DNA of 7,344 nucleotides from Mycobacterium sp. (GTDB lineage Bacteria > Actinomycetota > Actinomycetes > Mycobacteriales > Mycobacteriaceae), in contig JAHBAP020000168.1 in assembly GCA_018500005.2 (NCBI GenBank), positions 1 to 7,344 on the forward strand, given 5' to 3'. The notes below the pieces were generated by a model, which made no database searches, was not told where the DNA came from, and saw nothing but the letters and a program-made list of their open reading frames with translations. This document shows positions 1 through 5,894 of the stretch, one piece after another. Numbering within the stretch: the stretch's first letter is position 1; every line of letters begins with the position of its first letter. A program made the position numbers and the translations under genes.

Positions 1-60
1 ACAGGGCGCTGGCGCGGGTCCGGACCAGTGCGCTGCGCCGGACCCGCGCCAGCGCCCTGT
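1..60. repeat. Perfect 23-bp-arm inverted repeat (large hairpin)
   Basis: Bases 1-23 are exactly the reverse complement of bases 38-60, with a 14-base loop at 24-37. The arms are very GC-rich, so the RNA or cruciform stem would be extremely stable. No T-tract follows on the plus strand within the next 20 bases. The repeat starts at the first base of the window, so the arms may extend further left. It could be a factor-independent terminator of the U-less kind proposed for mycobacteria, a transcription barrier ahead of the trmB-mmpL3 operon, or one end of a repeat family. The sequence alone does not decide between these. Confidence 0.9.
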
Positions 61-316
61 GCCCCGGCCGCGGCACCCCGCCCGGCACGCCACCGGCAGC
101 CGACCACAACCGGAGTGAGCCCCGGACGATGTCCAGTGCACAAGACCTGTGCCGGGCCGAAACCGGGCCGCGACTGTAGCGCTGACATTGGACCGCGCGG
201 CGCAGATGGGAATCCCTGTCGTCGGCGACGTCGATCTCCAGACCCGCCTCGCCGAGGACGCGTATCGCCGTCCGCATCCGGGCCAGCACGGCGGTGTCGG
301 TGAGGGGTGTCTCCAC
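1..316 (-). other. Coding-like minus-strand open frame, partial, unrecognised
   Basis: On the minus strand one frame is open from just after a stop at 355-353 to the left edge. A GTG at 316-314 or an ATG at 277-275 could start it. The first ~55 codons look coding: mostly G/C third positions and a balanced residue mix (VETPLTDTAVLARM..., then AIRVLGEAGLEIDVADD). After about base 150 the translation becomes rich in R, S, G and P, and it then runs through the hairpin at 1-60, which is unlike a protein. No clear Shine-Dalgarno precedes the GTG. This may be the 5' part of a divergent gene, a decayed gene remnant, or chance in GC-rich DNA. I do not recognise the product. The overlapping plus-strand frame is open too, which weakens the case. 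Confidence 0.22.
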
Positions 317-350
317 GACCTGATGGTCCAGCGCCGGAACATGTGGCGCG
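61..350. other. Intergenic stretch without a provable gene
   Basis: This is GC-rich sequence between the hairpin and the trmB leader. It contains several short stem-forming pieces, for example GCACA-AGACC-TGTGC at 137-151 and GGAC-GAT-GTCC at 124-134, and a direct repeat CCGGGCCG-AAA-CCGGGCCG around 152-170. Short stems are expected by chance at this base composition. I see no T-rich terminator, tRNA or credible riboswitch. The only possible coding content is the minus-strand open frame listed separately. Confidence 0.4.
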
Positions 351-370
351 AGTCACCCGAGGAGGTGACT
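351..370. promoter_or_regulatory. Short dyad upstream of trmB, overlapping an SD-like run
   Basis: AGTCACC (351-357) and GGTGACT (364-370) are perfect 7-base inverted arms around a 6-base spacer, CGAGGA. The right half overlaps AGGAGGTGA (360-368), a 9-base match to the 3' end of 16S rRNA, so a protein bound here or an RNA hairpin could affect translation initiation at a TTG at 372. It could be an operator, an RNA stem that masks the ribosome binding site, or chance. Confidence 0.4.
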
Positions 371-371
371 G

Positions 372-397
372 TTGATATCGCAACTGTTAGGTATCAA
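372..397. promoter_or_regulatory. AT-richer dyad TTGATA-N14-TATCAA before trmB
   Basis: TTGATA (372-377) is the exact reverse complement of TATCAA (392-397). The segment is clearly more AT-rich than its surroundings, as expected for a promoter or operator, and it lies just ahead of the preferred trmB start. I find no clean TANNNT -10 hexamer here (TAGGTA at 388-393 is the nearest), so a promoter is only inferred. If translation starts at TTG 372 instead, this segment is coding. Confidence 0.35.
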
Positions 398-428
398 TCT
401 GTCCAGCGATGCTGGGTTCGGGGTCCGG

Positions 429-1190
429 ATGGGCCACCATGGATCAATGCATGCGCAGCGTGAGGGTTCAACCACGCCCGAGACAGCTACGCACCAGCGC
501 CGCGTGACCAGTTTCCGCTCCCGTCGGTCCGCGTTGACCGAGGCTCAGCAGGAGGTCTGGGACAGGTTGTGGCCGAGCCTGGGTCGCCAGGCGGTCGTTG
601 CCGGCGAACCTGTACGGCCGCTGGACGCTCAAACCTGGTTCGGCCGGAATGCCCCGCTCATCCTCGAGATCGGATGCGGCACCGGCACGTCCACCATCGG
701 GATGGCGTTGGCCGAGCCGGACACCGATGTGATCGCCGTGGAGGTCTATCGCCGCGGCCTGGCCCAACTCCTCAGCGCCATCGATCGTGCAGAGGTGACC
801 AACATCCGACTCGTCCGCGGCGACGGAGTGGACGTGCTCGAGCACCTGATCGCCCCCTCGACGCTGCAGGGTGCGCGGGTGTTCTTTCCCGACCCGTGGC
901 CGAAGTCGCGCCACCACAAGCGGCGGCTTTTGCAGCCGGCGACCTTCGCGCTGATCGCCGATCGGCTGCGGCCCGGGGGTGTGTTGCATGCGGCCACCGA
1001 TCACGCCGGCTACGCCGAACAGATCGCCGAAGCCGGCGACGCCGAACCACTGCTGCGTCGCGCGGGCGCCGACGAGTCGTTGCCGATCTCGGTGCAGCGG
1101 CCCATCACCAAGTACGAGACGAAGGCTCGCGAGGCGGGCCGCGCAGGGACCGAATTCATCTGGATCAAGGCCGAGCGGGGGCAAGCATGA
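429..1190 (+). CDS. trmB: tRNA (guanine-N7-)-methyltransferase TrmB
   Basis: TrmB transfers a methyl group from S-adenosylmethionine to N7 of G46 in the variable loop of tRNAs, in the cytoplasm. The 253-residue protein has the SAM-binding motif LEIGCGTGTS (79-88), a V-Y-R-R-G-L segment (106-111), the family signature PDPWPKSRHHKRRL (155-168) and the C-terminal TKYE (227-230). The length is normal for the family. ATG 429 is preferred because its N-terminus, HHGSMHAQ, resembles the annotated start of the M. tuberculosis protein as I recall it, and because codons 372-428 have poor third-position GC. However, TTG 372 is in frame and sits 6 bases after the GGAGG core of a very strong Shine-Dalgarno (360-368), giving 272 residues, so that start is a real alternative. 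It is the first gene of the operon, and its stop overlaps the next start as ATGA. Confidence 0.96.
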   Translation: MGHHGSMHAQREGSTTPETATHQRRVTSFRSRRSALTEAQQEVWDRLWPSLGRQAVVAGEPVRPLDAQTWFGRNAPLILEIGCGTGTSTIGMALAEPDTDVIAVEVYRRGLAQLLSAIDRAEVTNIRLVRGDGVDVLEHLIAPSTLQGARVFFPDPWPKSRHHKRRLLQPATFALIADRLRPGGVLHAATDHAGYAEQIAEAGDAEPLLRRAGADESLPISVQRPITKYETKAREAGRAGTEFIWIKAERGQA

Positions 1191-1888
1191 CGGTGATCGA
1201 CGAGGCCTCCGGGCAGACCATCGCCATCGTGACCGAGGGCCCACCAGAGACGCATGTGCAACCTGCGGTCAAGCGGGTACTTCTGGTGTGGGATGCGCCC
1301 AATCTCGACATGGGACTCGGCGCGATCCTCGGTGGCCGGCCGACCGCGGCGCATCGGCCACGTTTCGACGCCCTCGGACGCTGGCTGCTGGCCCGGACCG
1401 CCGAGTTGTCCGCCGGTTCGCCCGAGGTGTCGATAGAACCCGAGGCCACGGTGTTCACCAACATCGCCCCGGGCAGTGCGGACGTGGTTCGCCCTTGGGT
1501 GGAAGCGCTGCGCAACGTGGGGTTCGCCGTATTCGCGAAGCCGAAGATCGGTGAGGACAGTGACGTCGACAGCGACATGCTGGACCACATCGCCCAGCGG
1601 TACGAGGAGGGTCTGGCGGGCGTGCTGGTGGCGTCGGCCGACGGCCAGGCGTTCCGCCAGCCGCTGGAGGACATCGCGCGGTCCGGCATCCGGGTGTCGG
1701 TATTGGGATTTCGCGAACATGCCAGCTGGGCGTTAGCGTCGGATACCTTGGATTTCGTCGATTTGGAGGATATCCCCGGAGTTTTTCGCGAGCCCTTGCC
1801 CAGAATCGGCTTGGACTCGCTACCAGAGCAAGGAGCATGGCTGCAGCCGTTCCGGCCGCTGTCCGCGCTTTTGACCTCGCGGCTGTAG
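1187..1888 (+). CDS. NYN (PIN-like) domain protein, Rv0207c family
   Basis: The protein has 233 residues and resembles the conserved mycobacterial protein Rv0207c. The core opens with a beta strand and acidic residue, VLLVWDAPN (31-39), followed by an acidic cluster IGEDSDVDSDM (121-131) and a third strand VLVASADGQAF (146-156) with D152. This spacing of aspartates (D36, D124/126/128, D152) fits the metal-binding site of NYN/PIN-like ribonucleases. The family therefore suggests a metal-dependent RNase, but no substrate is known to me and activity is inferred. There is no signal peptide or membrane segment, so it is probably cytoplasmic. ATG 1187 overlaps the trmB stop by 4 bases (ATGA), after a G-rich run (1176-1181) that can serve as ribosome binding site, indicating translational coupling. 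A much longer in-frame upstream extension to 569 is only a shadow of trmB. Confidence 0.92.
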   Translation: MTVIDEASGQTIAIVTEGPPETHVQPAVKRVLLVWDAPNLDMGLGAILGGRPTAAHRPRFDALGRWLLARTAELSAGSPEVSIEPEATVFTNIAPGSADVVRPWVEALRNVGFAVFAKPKIGEDSDVDSDMLDHIAQRYEEGLAGVLVASADGQAFRQPLEDIARSGIRVSVLGFREHASWALASDTLDFVDLEDIPGVFREPLPRIGLDSLPEQGAWLQPFRPLSALLTSRL

Positions 1889-1944
1889 CCGGTCGCGCGG
1901 TCGATTTGATTCTGCGGATTTCAGCTTAAGAAAAAGGAGATCGA
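1889..1944 (+). promoter_or_regulatory. mmpL3 leader with strong ribosome binding site
   Basis: The 56 bases between the NYN gene and mmpL3 become AT-rich toward the start. AGGAG (1935-1939), inside an A-rich run, lies 5 bases before GTG 1945, which fixes the mmpL3 start. TTGATT (1906-1911) followed by TTAAGA (1926-1931) is promoter-like, but the 14-base spacing is short. A separate mmpL3 promoter is therefore possible but not shown. No terminator-like hairpin separates the two genes, so read-through from trmB is expected. Confidence 0.6.
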
Positions 1945-4722
1945 GTGTTCGCCTGGTGGGGTCGAACCGTATACCGGTATCGATACATCGTTATCGGTCT
2001 CATGGTCGCGTTGTGTATCGGCGGCGGCATCTTCGGCATCGACCTGGGTAAGCACGTCACCCAGAGCGGTTTCTACGATGAGGGCAGCCAGTCGGTCAAG
2101 GCCTCCCTGCTGGCCGACGGCGCGTACGGCCGCGATACCTCCGGCCACATCGTGGCCATCTACACCGCACCGGACGGCAAGACCGTCGACGACCCGGAGT
2201 TCAGCAAGAAGATCCTGGAAAACCTCGACCAGGCTCAGAAGGACCACCCGGACGAAATCCTGCGGGCGATCGGCTACTTCAAGAGTCCTGACTTGCTCAA
2301 GAACATGGCCGACGCCGACAAGAAGCACGCTTTCATGTCGATCCAGCTCAAAGGCGACGACGACGACACCATCCTGAACAACTACAAGAAGGTCAAGGAC
2401 AGCCTCAACATCGACGGGATCGATGTGAAACAGGCAGGCCTGCAGCCCCTGGCCAACGAACTGACCGGCACCATCGGCAAGGACCAGCAGCGTGCCGAGG
2501 TGGCCGCGATCCCACTGGTGGCGGTCCTGCTGTTCTTCGTCTTCGGCGGCGTGGTGGCTGCCAGCCTCCCGGCCATCATCGGCGGTCTGTCGATCGCAGG
2601 CGCCCTGGGCATCATGAGACTGACGGCCGACTTCACCCCGGTGCACTTCTTCGCCCAGCCGGTGGTGACGCTGATCGGTCTGGGTATCGCCGTAGACTAC
2701 GGGCTGTTCATCGTCAGCCGGTTCCGAGAAGAGCTCGCCGAGGGCTATGACACGGAGACGGCGGTACGGCGGACGGTGATGACCGCCGGACGGACTGTGG
2801 TGTTCTCAGCGGTGATCATCGTGGCGTCCTCACTGCCGCTGCTGCTGTTCCCACAGGGCTTCCTGAAGTCGATCACCTACGCGATCATCGCTTCGGTGAT
2901 GCTGGCGGCGGTGCTGTCGATCACCGTGCTCGCGGCGATCCTGGCCATCTTGGGCCCGAACGTCGACGCGCTGGGCGTCAACACCCTGCTGCGGGTGCCA
3001 TTCCTGGCCAATTGGCCGTTCTCCCGCAAGATCATCGACTGGTTCGCCGAGAAGACCCAGAAGACCAAAACTCGCGAAGAAGTCGAGAACGGGTTCTGGG
3101 GCAAGCTGGTCAACCGTGTGATGAAGCGCCCGGTGATGTTCGCCGTCCCCATCATCCTGATCATGATCGCGATGATCATTCCGCTCGGGAAGCTGTCGCT
3201 GGGCGGCATCAGCGAGAAGTACCTGCCGCCCAACAATTCGGTGCGACTTGCACAGGAAGAGTTCGACAAGGTCTTCCCCGGTTTCCGGACCGAGCCGATC
3301 ACGCTGGTCATCCAGAACGACGACGGCAAGCCCGTCACCGATCAGCAGGTCGCCGAGATCCGGGCCAAGGCGATGGGGATAAGCGGGTTCATCGACCCTG
3401 ACAACAACCCCGACGCGATGGGGAAGGAACGTCCGTATCTGGACGGGGCGTCCAAGGATCCGTCGGTTCGGGTTATCCAGAACGGTCTGGTGAGCCGCAA
3501 CGACGCCGCCAAGAAGATCACCGAATTGCGGGCGATCGTTCCGCCCAGGGGTGAGTCGCTCTACGTCGGCGGCACCCCGGCTCTGGAGCAGGACAGCATC
3601 CACAGCCTGTTCTCCAGGCTGCCGTTGATGGTGCTGCTGCTGATCACGACCACCACCATCCTGATGTTCCTGGCGTTCGGTTCACTGGTGCTGCCGATCA
3701 AGGCAGCGTTGATGAGCGCGCTCACGCTGGGGTCGACGATGGGTGTGCTCACCTGGATGTTCGTCGAGGGCCACGGGTCCGGGATCATGAACTACACCCC
3801 GCAGCCCCTGATGGCGCCGATGATCGGGTTGATCATCGCGGTGATCTACGGCTTGTCTACCGACTACGAGGTATTCCTCGTCTCTCGCATGGTGGAAGCC
3901 CGTGAGCAGGGCATGTCCACCACCGAGGCGATCCGGATCGGAACGGCCACGACCGGCCGGCTCATCACCGCCGCCGCACTGGTTCTGGCGGTCGTCGCCG
4001 GCGCATTCGTGTTCTCCGATCTGGTGATGATGAAGTACCTCGCCTTCGGCCTGCTGATCGCGCTGCTGCTCGACGCCACCGTCGTCCGGATGTTCCTGGT
4101 GCCAGCCATCATGAAACTGCTCGGCGACGACTGCTGGTGGGCTCCGAAGTGGATGAAGCGGTTGCAGCACAAGATCGGTCTGGGCGAGACCACCCTGCCC
4201 GACGAGCGCAAGCGGATCGCGCTGCCGGCGGCCCATGAGGCACAACCCGAACACCCGAAACCGGAGGAGGCCTTCGTCGGTGCCGGAGCCCCGACCATGC
4301 CGGCACCGGCCAGTTCCCCGCGCCTACCGGTCGCCGAACCGGTAGAGGAGGCTCCCACCACCCGGTTCGAGTCGGCCCGGTTCGAGTCGACCCAGAGTCG
4401 CGAGGACCGCGACATCGGTTCGTGGCTGGGGGAATTGCGCCGTAAGGCCTCGAAGCGACCCGTCGAGGCGGTGGATTCGTCTGCCGAGCCGACGACCGTG
4501 TTGCCCTCCAACGAGCCGACTTATGTGATCGTTACGCCTCAGGACGACGCGATGGACGCCACGATGGCGATTCCCGCAGCGGCCGCGGACCCGATGTCCT
4601 CGGAAGAGACCCGCGCGATCCCGGTGAGCCGGCCGGCCGGCGACTCCGAGGTCGCGACCGAGAAACTCAATGCCCGCGGGGTGAGTGCCCAGGACCTGCT
4701 GCGCCGGGAAGGCCGCATCTAA
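1945..4722 (+). CDS. mmpL3: MmpL3, trehalose monomycolate transporter (RND superfamily)
   Basis: MmpL3 is the essential proton-driven inner-membrane transporter that moves trehalose monomycolate toward the periplasm for mycolylation of arabinogalactan and for trehalose dimycolate synthesis. It is the target of SQ109 and other inhibitors. This 925-residue protein is full length: TM1 about 12-32, porter domain 1 about 35-185, TM2-6 about 187-337, TM7 about 398-416, porter domain 2 about 419-557, TM8-12 about 558-725, then a ~200-residue cytoplasmic tail. The proton-relay pairs are present as D251-Y252 (in GIAVDYGLF) and D640-Y641 (in GLSTDYEVF), matching the D256/Y257 and D645/Y646 pairs of the M. 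smegmatis protein. Other near-invariant stretches include [11 protein letters not shown] (40-50), [16 protein letters not shown] (232-247) and GISEKYLPP (421-429). The tail is low-complexity but ends in [11 protein letters not shown] (914-924). Start GTG 1945 follows AGGAG. Its stop overlaps the stop of the opposing permease. Confidence 0.98.
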   Translation: MFAWWGRTVYRYRYIVIGLMVALCIGGGIFGIDLGKHVTQSGFYDEGSQSVKASLLADGAYGRDTSGHIVAIYTAPDGKTVDDPEFSKKILENLDQAQKDHPDEILRAIGYFKSPDLLKNMADADKKHAFMSIQLKGDDDDTILNNYKKVKDSLNIDGIDVKQAGLQPLANELTGTIGKDQQRAEVAAIPLVAVLLFFVFGGVVAASLPAIIGGLSIAGALGIMRLTADFTPVHFFAQPVVTLIGLGIAVDYGLFIVSRFREELAEGYDTETAVRRTVMTAGRTVVFSAVIIVASSLPLLLFPQGFLKSITYAIIASVMLAAVLSITVLAAILAILGPNVDALGVNTLLRVPFLANWPFSRKIIDWFAEKTQKTKTREEVENGFWGKLVNRVMKRPVMFAVPIILIMIAMIIPLGKLSLGGISEKYLPPNNSVRLAQEEFDKVFPGFRTEPITLVIQNDDGKPVTDQQVAEIRAKAMGISGFIDPDNNPDAMGKERPYLDGASKDPSVRVIQNGLVSRNDAAKKITELRAIVPPRGESLYVGGTPALEQDSIHSLFSRLPLMVLLLITTTTILMFLAFGSLVLPIKAALMSALTLGSTMGVLTWMFVEGHGSGIMNYTPQPLMAPMIGLIIAVIYGLSTDYEVFLVSRMVEAREQGMSTTEAIRIGTATTGRLITAAALVLAVVAGAFVFSDLVMMKYLAFGLLIALLLDATVVRMFLVPAIMKLLGDDCWWAPKWMKRLQHKIGLGETTLPDERKRIALPAAHEAQPEHPKPEEAFVGAGAPTMPAPASSPRLPVAEPVEEAPTTRFESARFESTQSREDRDIGSWLGELRRKASKRPVEAVDSSAEPTTVLPSNEPTYVIVTPQDDAMDATMAIPAAAADPMSSEETRAIPVSRPAGDSEVATEKLNARGVSAQDLLRREGRI
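4361..4389 (+). repeat. 14-base direct repeat inside the mmpL3 tail
   Basis: Bases 4361-4374 and 4376-4389 are identical 14-mers (CCCGGTTCGAGTCG), a 15-base period that encodes RFES twice (residues 807-810 and 812-815). It looks like an in-frame tandem duplication within the variable cytoplasmic tail. The GGTTCGAGTC string resembles a tRNA T-arm but there is no tRNA here. Confidence 0.85.
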
Positions 4723-5852
4723 GCGTTCGGAACGCTGTCCGGTTCGGCTTCGATGAACGCCTCGTGGCCGGACTCGAGTTCGGCTTCCTCCAGTTCGGGG
4801 TCGGGTGCTGCCAATACCCGGATCGCGCTATTGAGGACGGCCAGCACCGGCACCGACAGAAGTGCGCCGACGATCCCGGCAAGCACCCCTCCGGTGGCCA
4901 GCGCCAGCACGATCGCCAGCGGGTGGATCGACACCGCACGGCCCATCAGAACCGGTTGCAGCACATGGGCTTCCAACTGCTGGACCGCGATGATCAGTCC
5001 GAGCGTGATCAGCGCGTAGACGAAGCCCTTGGCCAGCAACGCCACCACCACAGCCAGGAACCCGGTCAGGACCGCGCCCACCAACGGGATGAACGCGCCG
5101 ATGAACACGAGCGAGGCCAGTGGCAGCGCCAGTGGAATCCCCATGATGGCCAGGCCGGTGCCGATACCGATGGCGTCGACCAGTGCCACCAGGAATGTCG
5201 CGCGCACGTAGCCGATCAGTGAATTGAAACCGGCCCGGCCGGCATCGCGAACCCGTTGCCGGGTACCGGCCGGCACCACGGCGGTCAGGAACGCGTAGAT
5301 ATTGCGCCCGCCGTAAAGCAGGAAGATCAGCGTGAACAGCATGAGTAGAGCGCCGGTGATGATTTCGGTGATCGTCGCGGCGGTGGACAACGCCCCGCTG
5401 GTGATCTTCTCCTGGTTGTCGCGAAGCCCCTTCACGACGGCGTCTCCGGCACTCTCGATCTGGCTGTGACTCAGATGCAAGGGGCCCTCGATCAGCCAGT
5501 TGGTGGCGTTGTCGATGCTTCGGGTGACCTGTTCGGTGAGGGCGGGAAGACCGGAGACGAATTGGCTCACAACGAAAGTCATGAGGCCGCCGAACACCGT
5601 GATAGCGGTCAGCAAGACCAGTGCGACGGCACCACCGCGAGGTGCGCCACGCCGGTCCAGCCAGTCAACTGCGGGTACCAGAAGGGCGGTCAGGATGACC
5701 GCCAGCGCCACCGGCACCACGATCACTTTGAGACGTGCGACGAGCCAGAGCACAGCGAGGACGGCGGCGCCAATCACCAGTAGACGCCAGGCCCACTCGG
5801 CGGACTTGCGAACGAACGGGTCGACGGCGTCGTCGTCGCGCGTGCCGAGCAT
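4719..5852 (-). CDS. AI-2E/PerM-family transporter (Rv0205-like)
   Basis: This is a 377-residue integral membrane protein of the AI-2E transporter (PerM/YdiK/TqsA) family. Members are predicted permeases with about eight membrane segments; some export small molecules, or sodium in exchange for protons, but the substrate here is unknown. Hydrophobic segments fall near 22-39, 44-62, 74-98, 160-180, 212-236, 240-268, 275-292 and 308-342. The family hallmarks are [13 protein letters not shown] (252-264) and the block [14 protein letters not shown] (291-304) followed by HPLAIVLAL (310-318) and a glycine-rich turn. The C-terminus is acidic (352-371). ATG 5852 has no Shine-Dalgarno but sits 6 bases after TAGGCT, suggesting a leaderless mRNA. 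The gene faces mmpL3 and their stops overlap by 4 bases. The position matches Rv0205 beside mmpL3 in M. tuberculosis. Confidence 0.94.
   Translation of the reverse strand: MLGTRDDDAVDPFVRKSAEWAWRLLVIGAAVLAVLWLVARLKVIVVPVALAVILTALLVPAVDWLDRRGAPRGGAVALVLLTAITVFGGLMTFVVSQFVSGLPALTEQVTRSIDNATNWLIEGPLHLSHSQIESAGDAVVKGLRDNQEKITSGALSTAATITEIITGALLMLFTLIFLLYGGRNIYAFLTAVVPAGTRQRVRDAGRAGFNSLIGYVRATFLVALVDAIGIGTGLAIMGIPLALPLASLVFIGAFIPLVGAVLTGFLAVVVALLAKGFVYALITLGLIIAVQQLEAHVLQPVLMGRAVSIHPLAIVLALATGGVLAGIVGALLSVPVLAVLNSAIRVLAAPDPELEEAELESGHEAFIEAEPDSVPNA
4722..4736. terminator. Small palindrome at the convergent gene ends
   Basis: AGCGTTC (4722-4728) and GAACGCT (4730-4736) are perfect arms around one base, so RNA could form a 6-bp stem with a 3-base loop on either strand. 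It begins at the last base of the mmpL3 stop and lies within the final codons of the opposing permease. The position would suit a bidirectional terminator, but the stem is short and neither side has a T-tract, so this is tentative. Confidence 0.3.
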
Positions 5853-5858
5853 CCGTTC

Positions 5859-5864
5859 AGCCTA
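5859..5864 (-). promoter_or_regulatory. Predicted -10 element (TAGGCT) for the permease, leaderless
   Basis: Read on the minus strand, TAGGCT is followed by GAACGG and then the ATG at 5852. TAGGCT fits the mycobacterial -10 pattern TANNNT, and a 6-base gap puts the expected transcription start at the initiation codon. There is no Shine-Dalgarno in front of the ATG. This hexamer forms part of a 9-base inverted arm (5856-5864). Confidence 0.6.
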
Positions 5865-5882
5865 AACACCGGGTGCCGCAGC

Positions 5883-5888
5883 TAGGCT
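5883..5888 (+). promoter_or_regulatory. Predicted -10 element (TAGGCT), leaderless plus-strand gene
   Basis: TAGGCT is followed by GAAATC and then GTG 5895, the same 6-base spacing as on the opposite strand. It fits TANNNT and would place transcription initiation on the GTG itself. No Shine-Dalgarno is present between this element and the GTG. The place where a -35 element would lie (5859-5865) is taken by the opposing -10 element. Confidence 0.6.
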
Positions 5889-5894
5889 GAAATC

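Larger units (their letters stand above)
5856..5891. repeat. 9-bp-arm inverted repeat in the divergent spacer
   Basis: TTCAGCCTA (5856-5864) and TAGGCTGAA (5883-5891) are perfect inverted arms around an 18-base spacer, filling most of the 42 bases between the two divergent genes. Each arm contains a predicted -10 hexamer in outward orientation. The repeat may simply reflect two similar promoters, or it may be an operator shared by both genes. Confidence 0.85.

Noticed and set aside
141..178. Cobalamin-riboswitch-like pieces: CCGCGACTGT at 168-177 and AAGACCTGTGCC at 141-152
   Set aside because: The two motifs occur in the wrong order for a B12 riboswitch, the expected AATCC-to-core spacing is absent, and no B12-related gene follows. 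Chance resemblance is likelier.
28..303. Plus-strand frame giving an Arg/Pro/Ala-rich 91-residue protein
   Set aside because: The composition is typical of random translation of GC-rich DNA, it starts inside the hairpin loop, and there is no ribosome binding site.
149..463. Plus-strand open frame (GTG start) with a GIPVVGDVDL stretch resembling part of MurD-type ligases
   Set aside because: No other ligase motif is present, the frame overlaps the start of trmB, and the minus-strand frame over the same bases looks at least as coding-like.
569..1888. Long 439-residue version of the NYN protein starting inside trmB
   Set aside because: The first ~206 residues are an Arg-rich out-of-frame reading of trmB; the real start is ATG 1187.
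1921..2646. Long minus-strand frames antisense to mmpL3 (also 2830-3603, 3682-4254, 3864-4511)
   Set aside because: They are shadows produced by third-position GC bias of mmpL3, with His/Gln/Asp/Arg-rich compositions and no recognisable domain.
4364..4390. GGTTCGAGTC strings resembling a tRNA T-arm
   Set aside because: No acceptor, D or anticodon arm surrounds them and they lie in frame within mmpL3.
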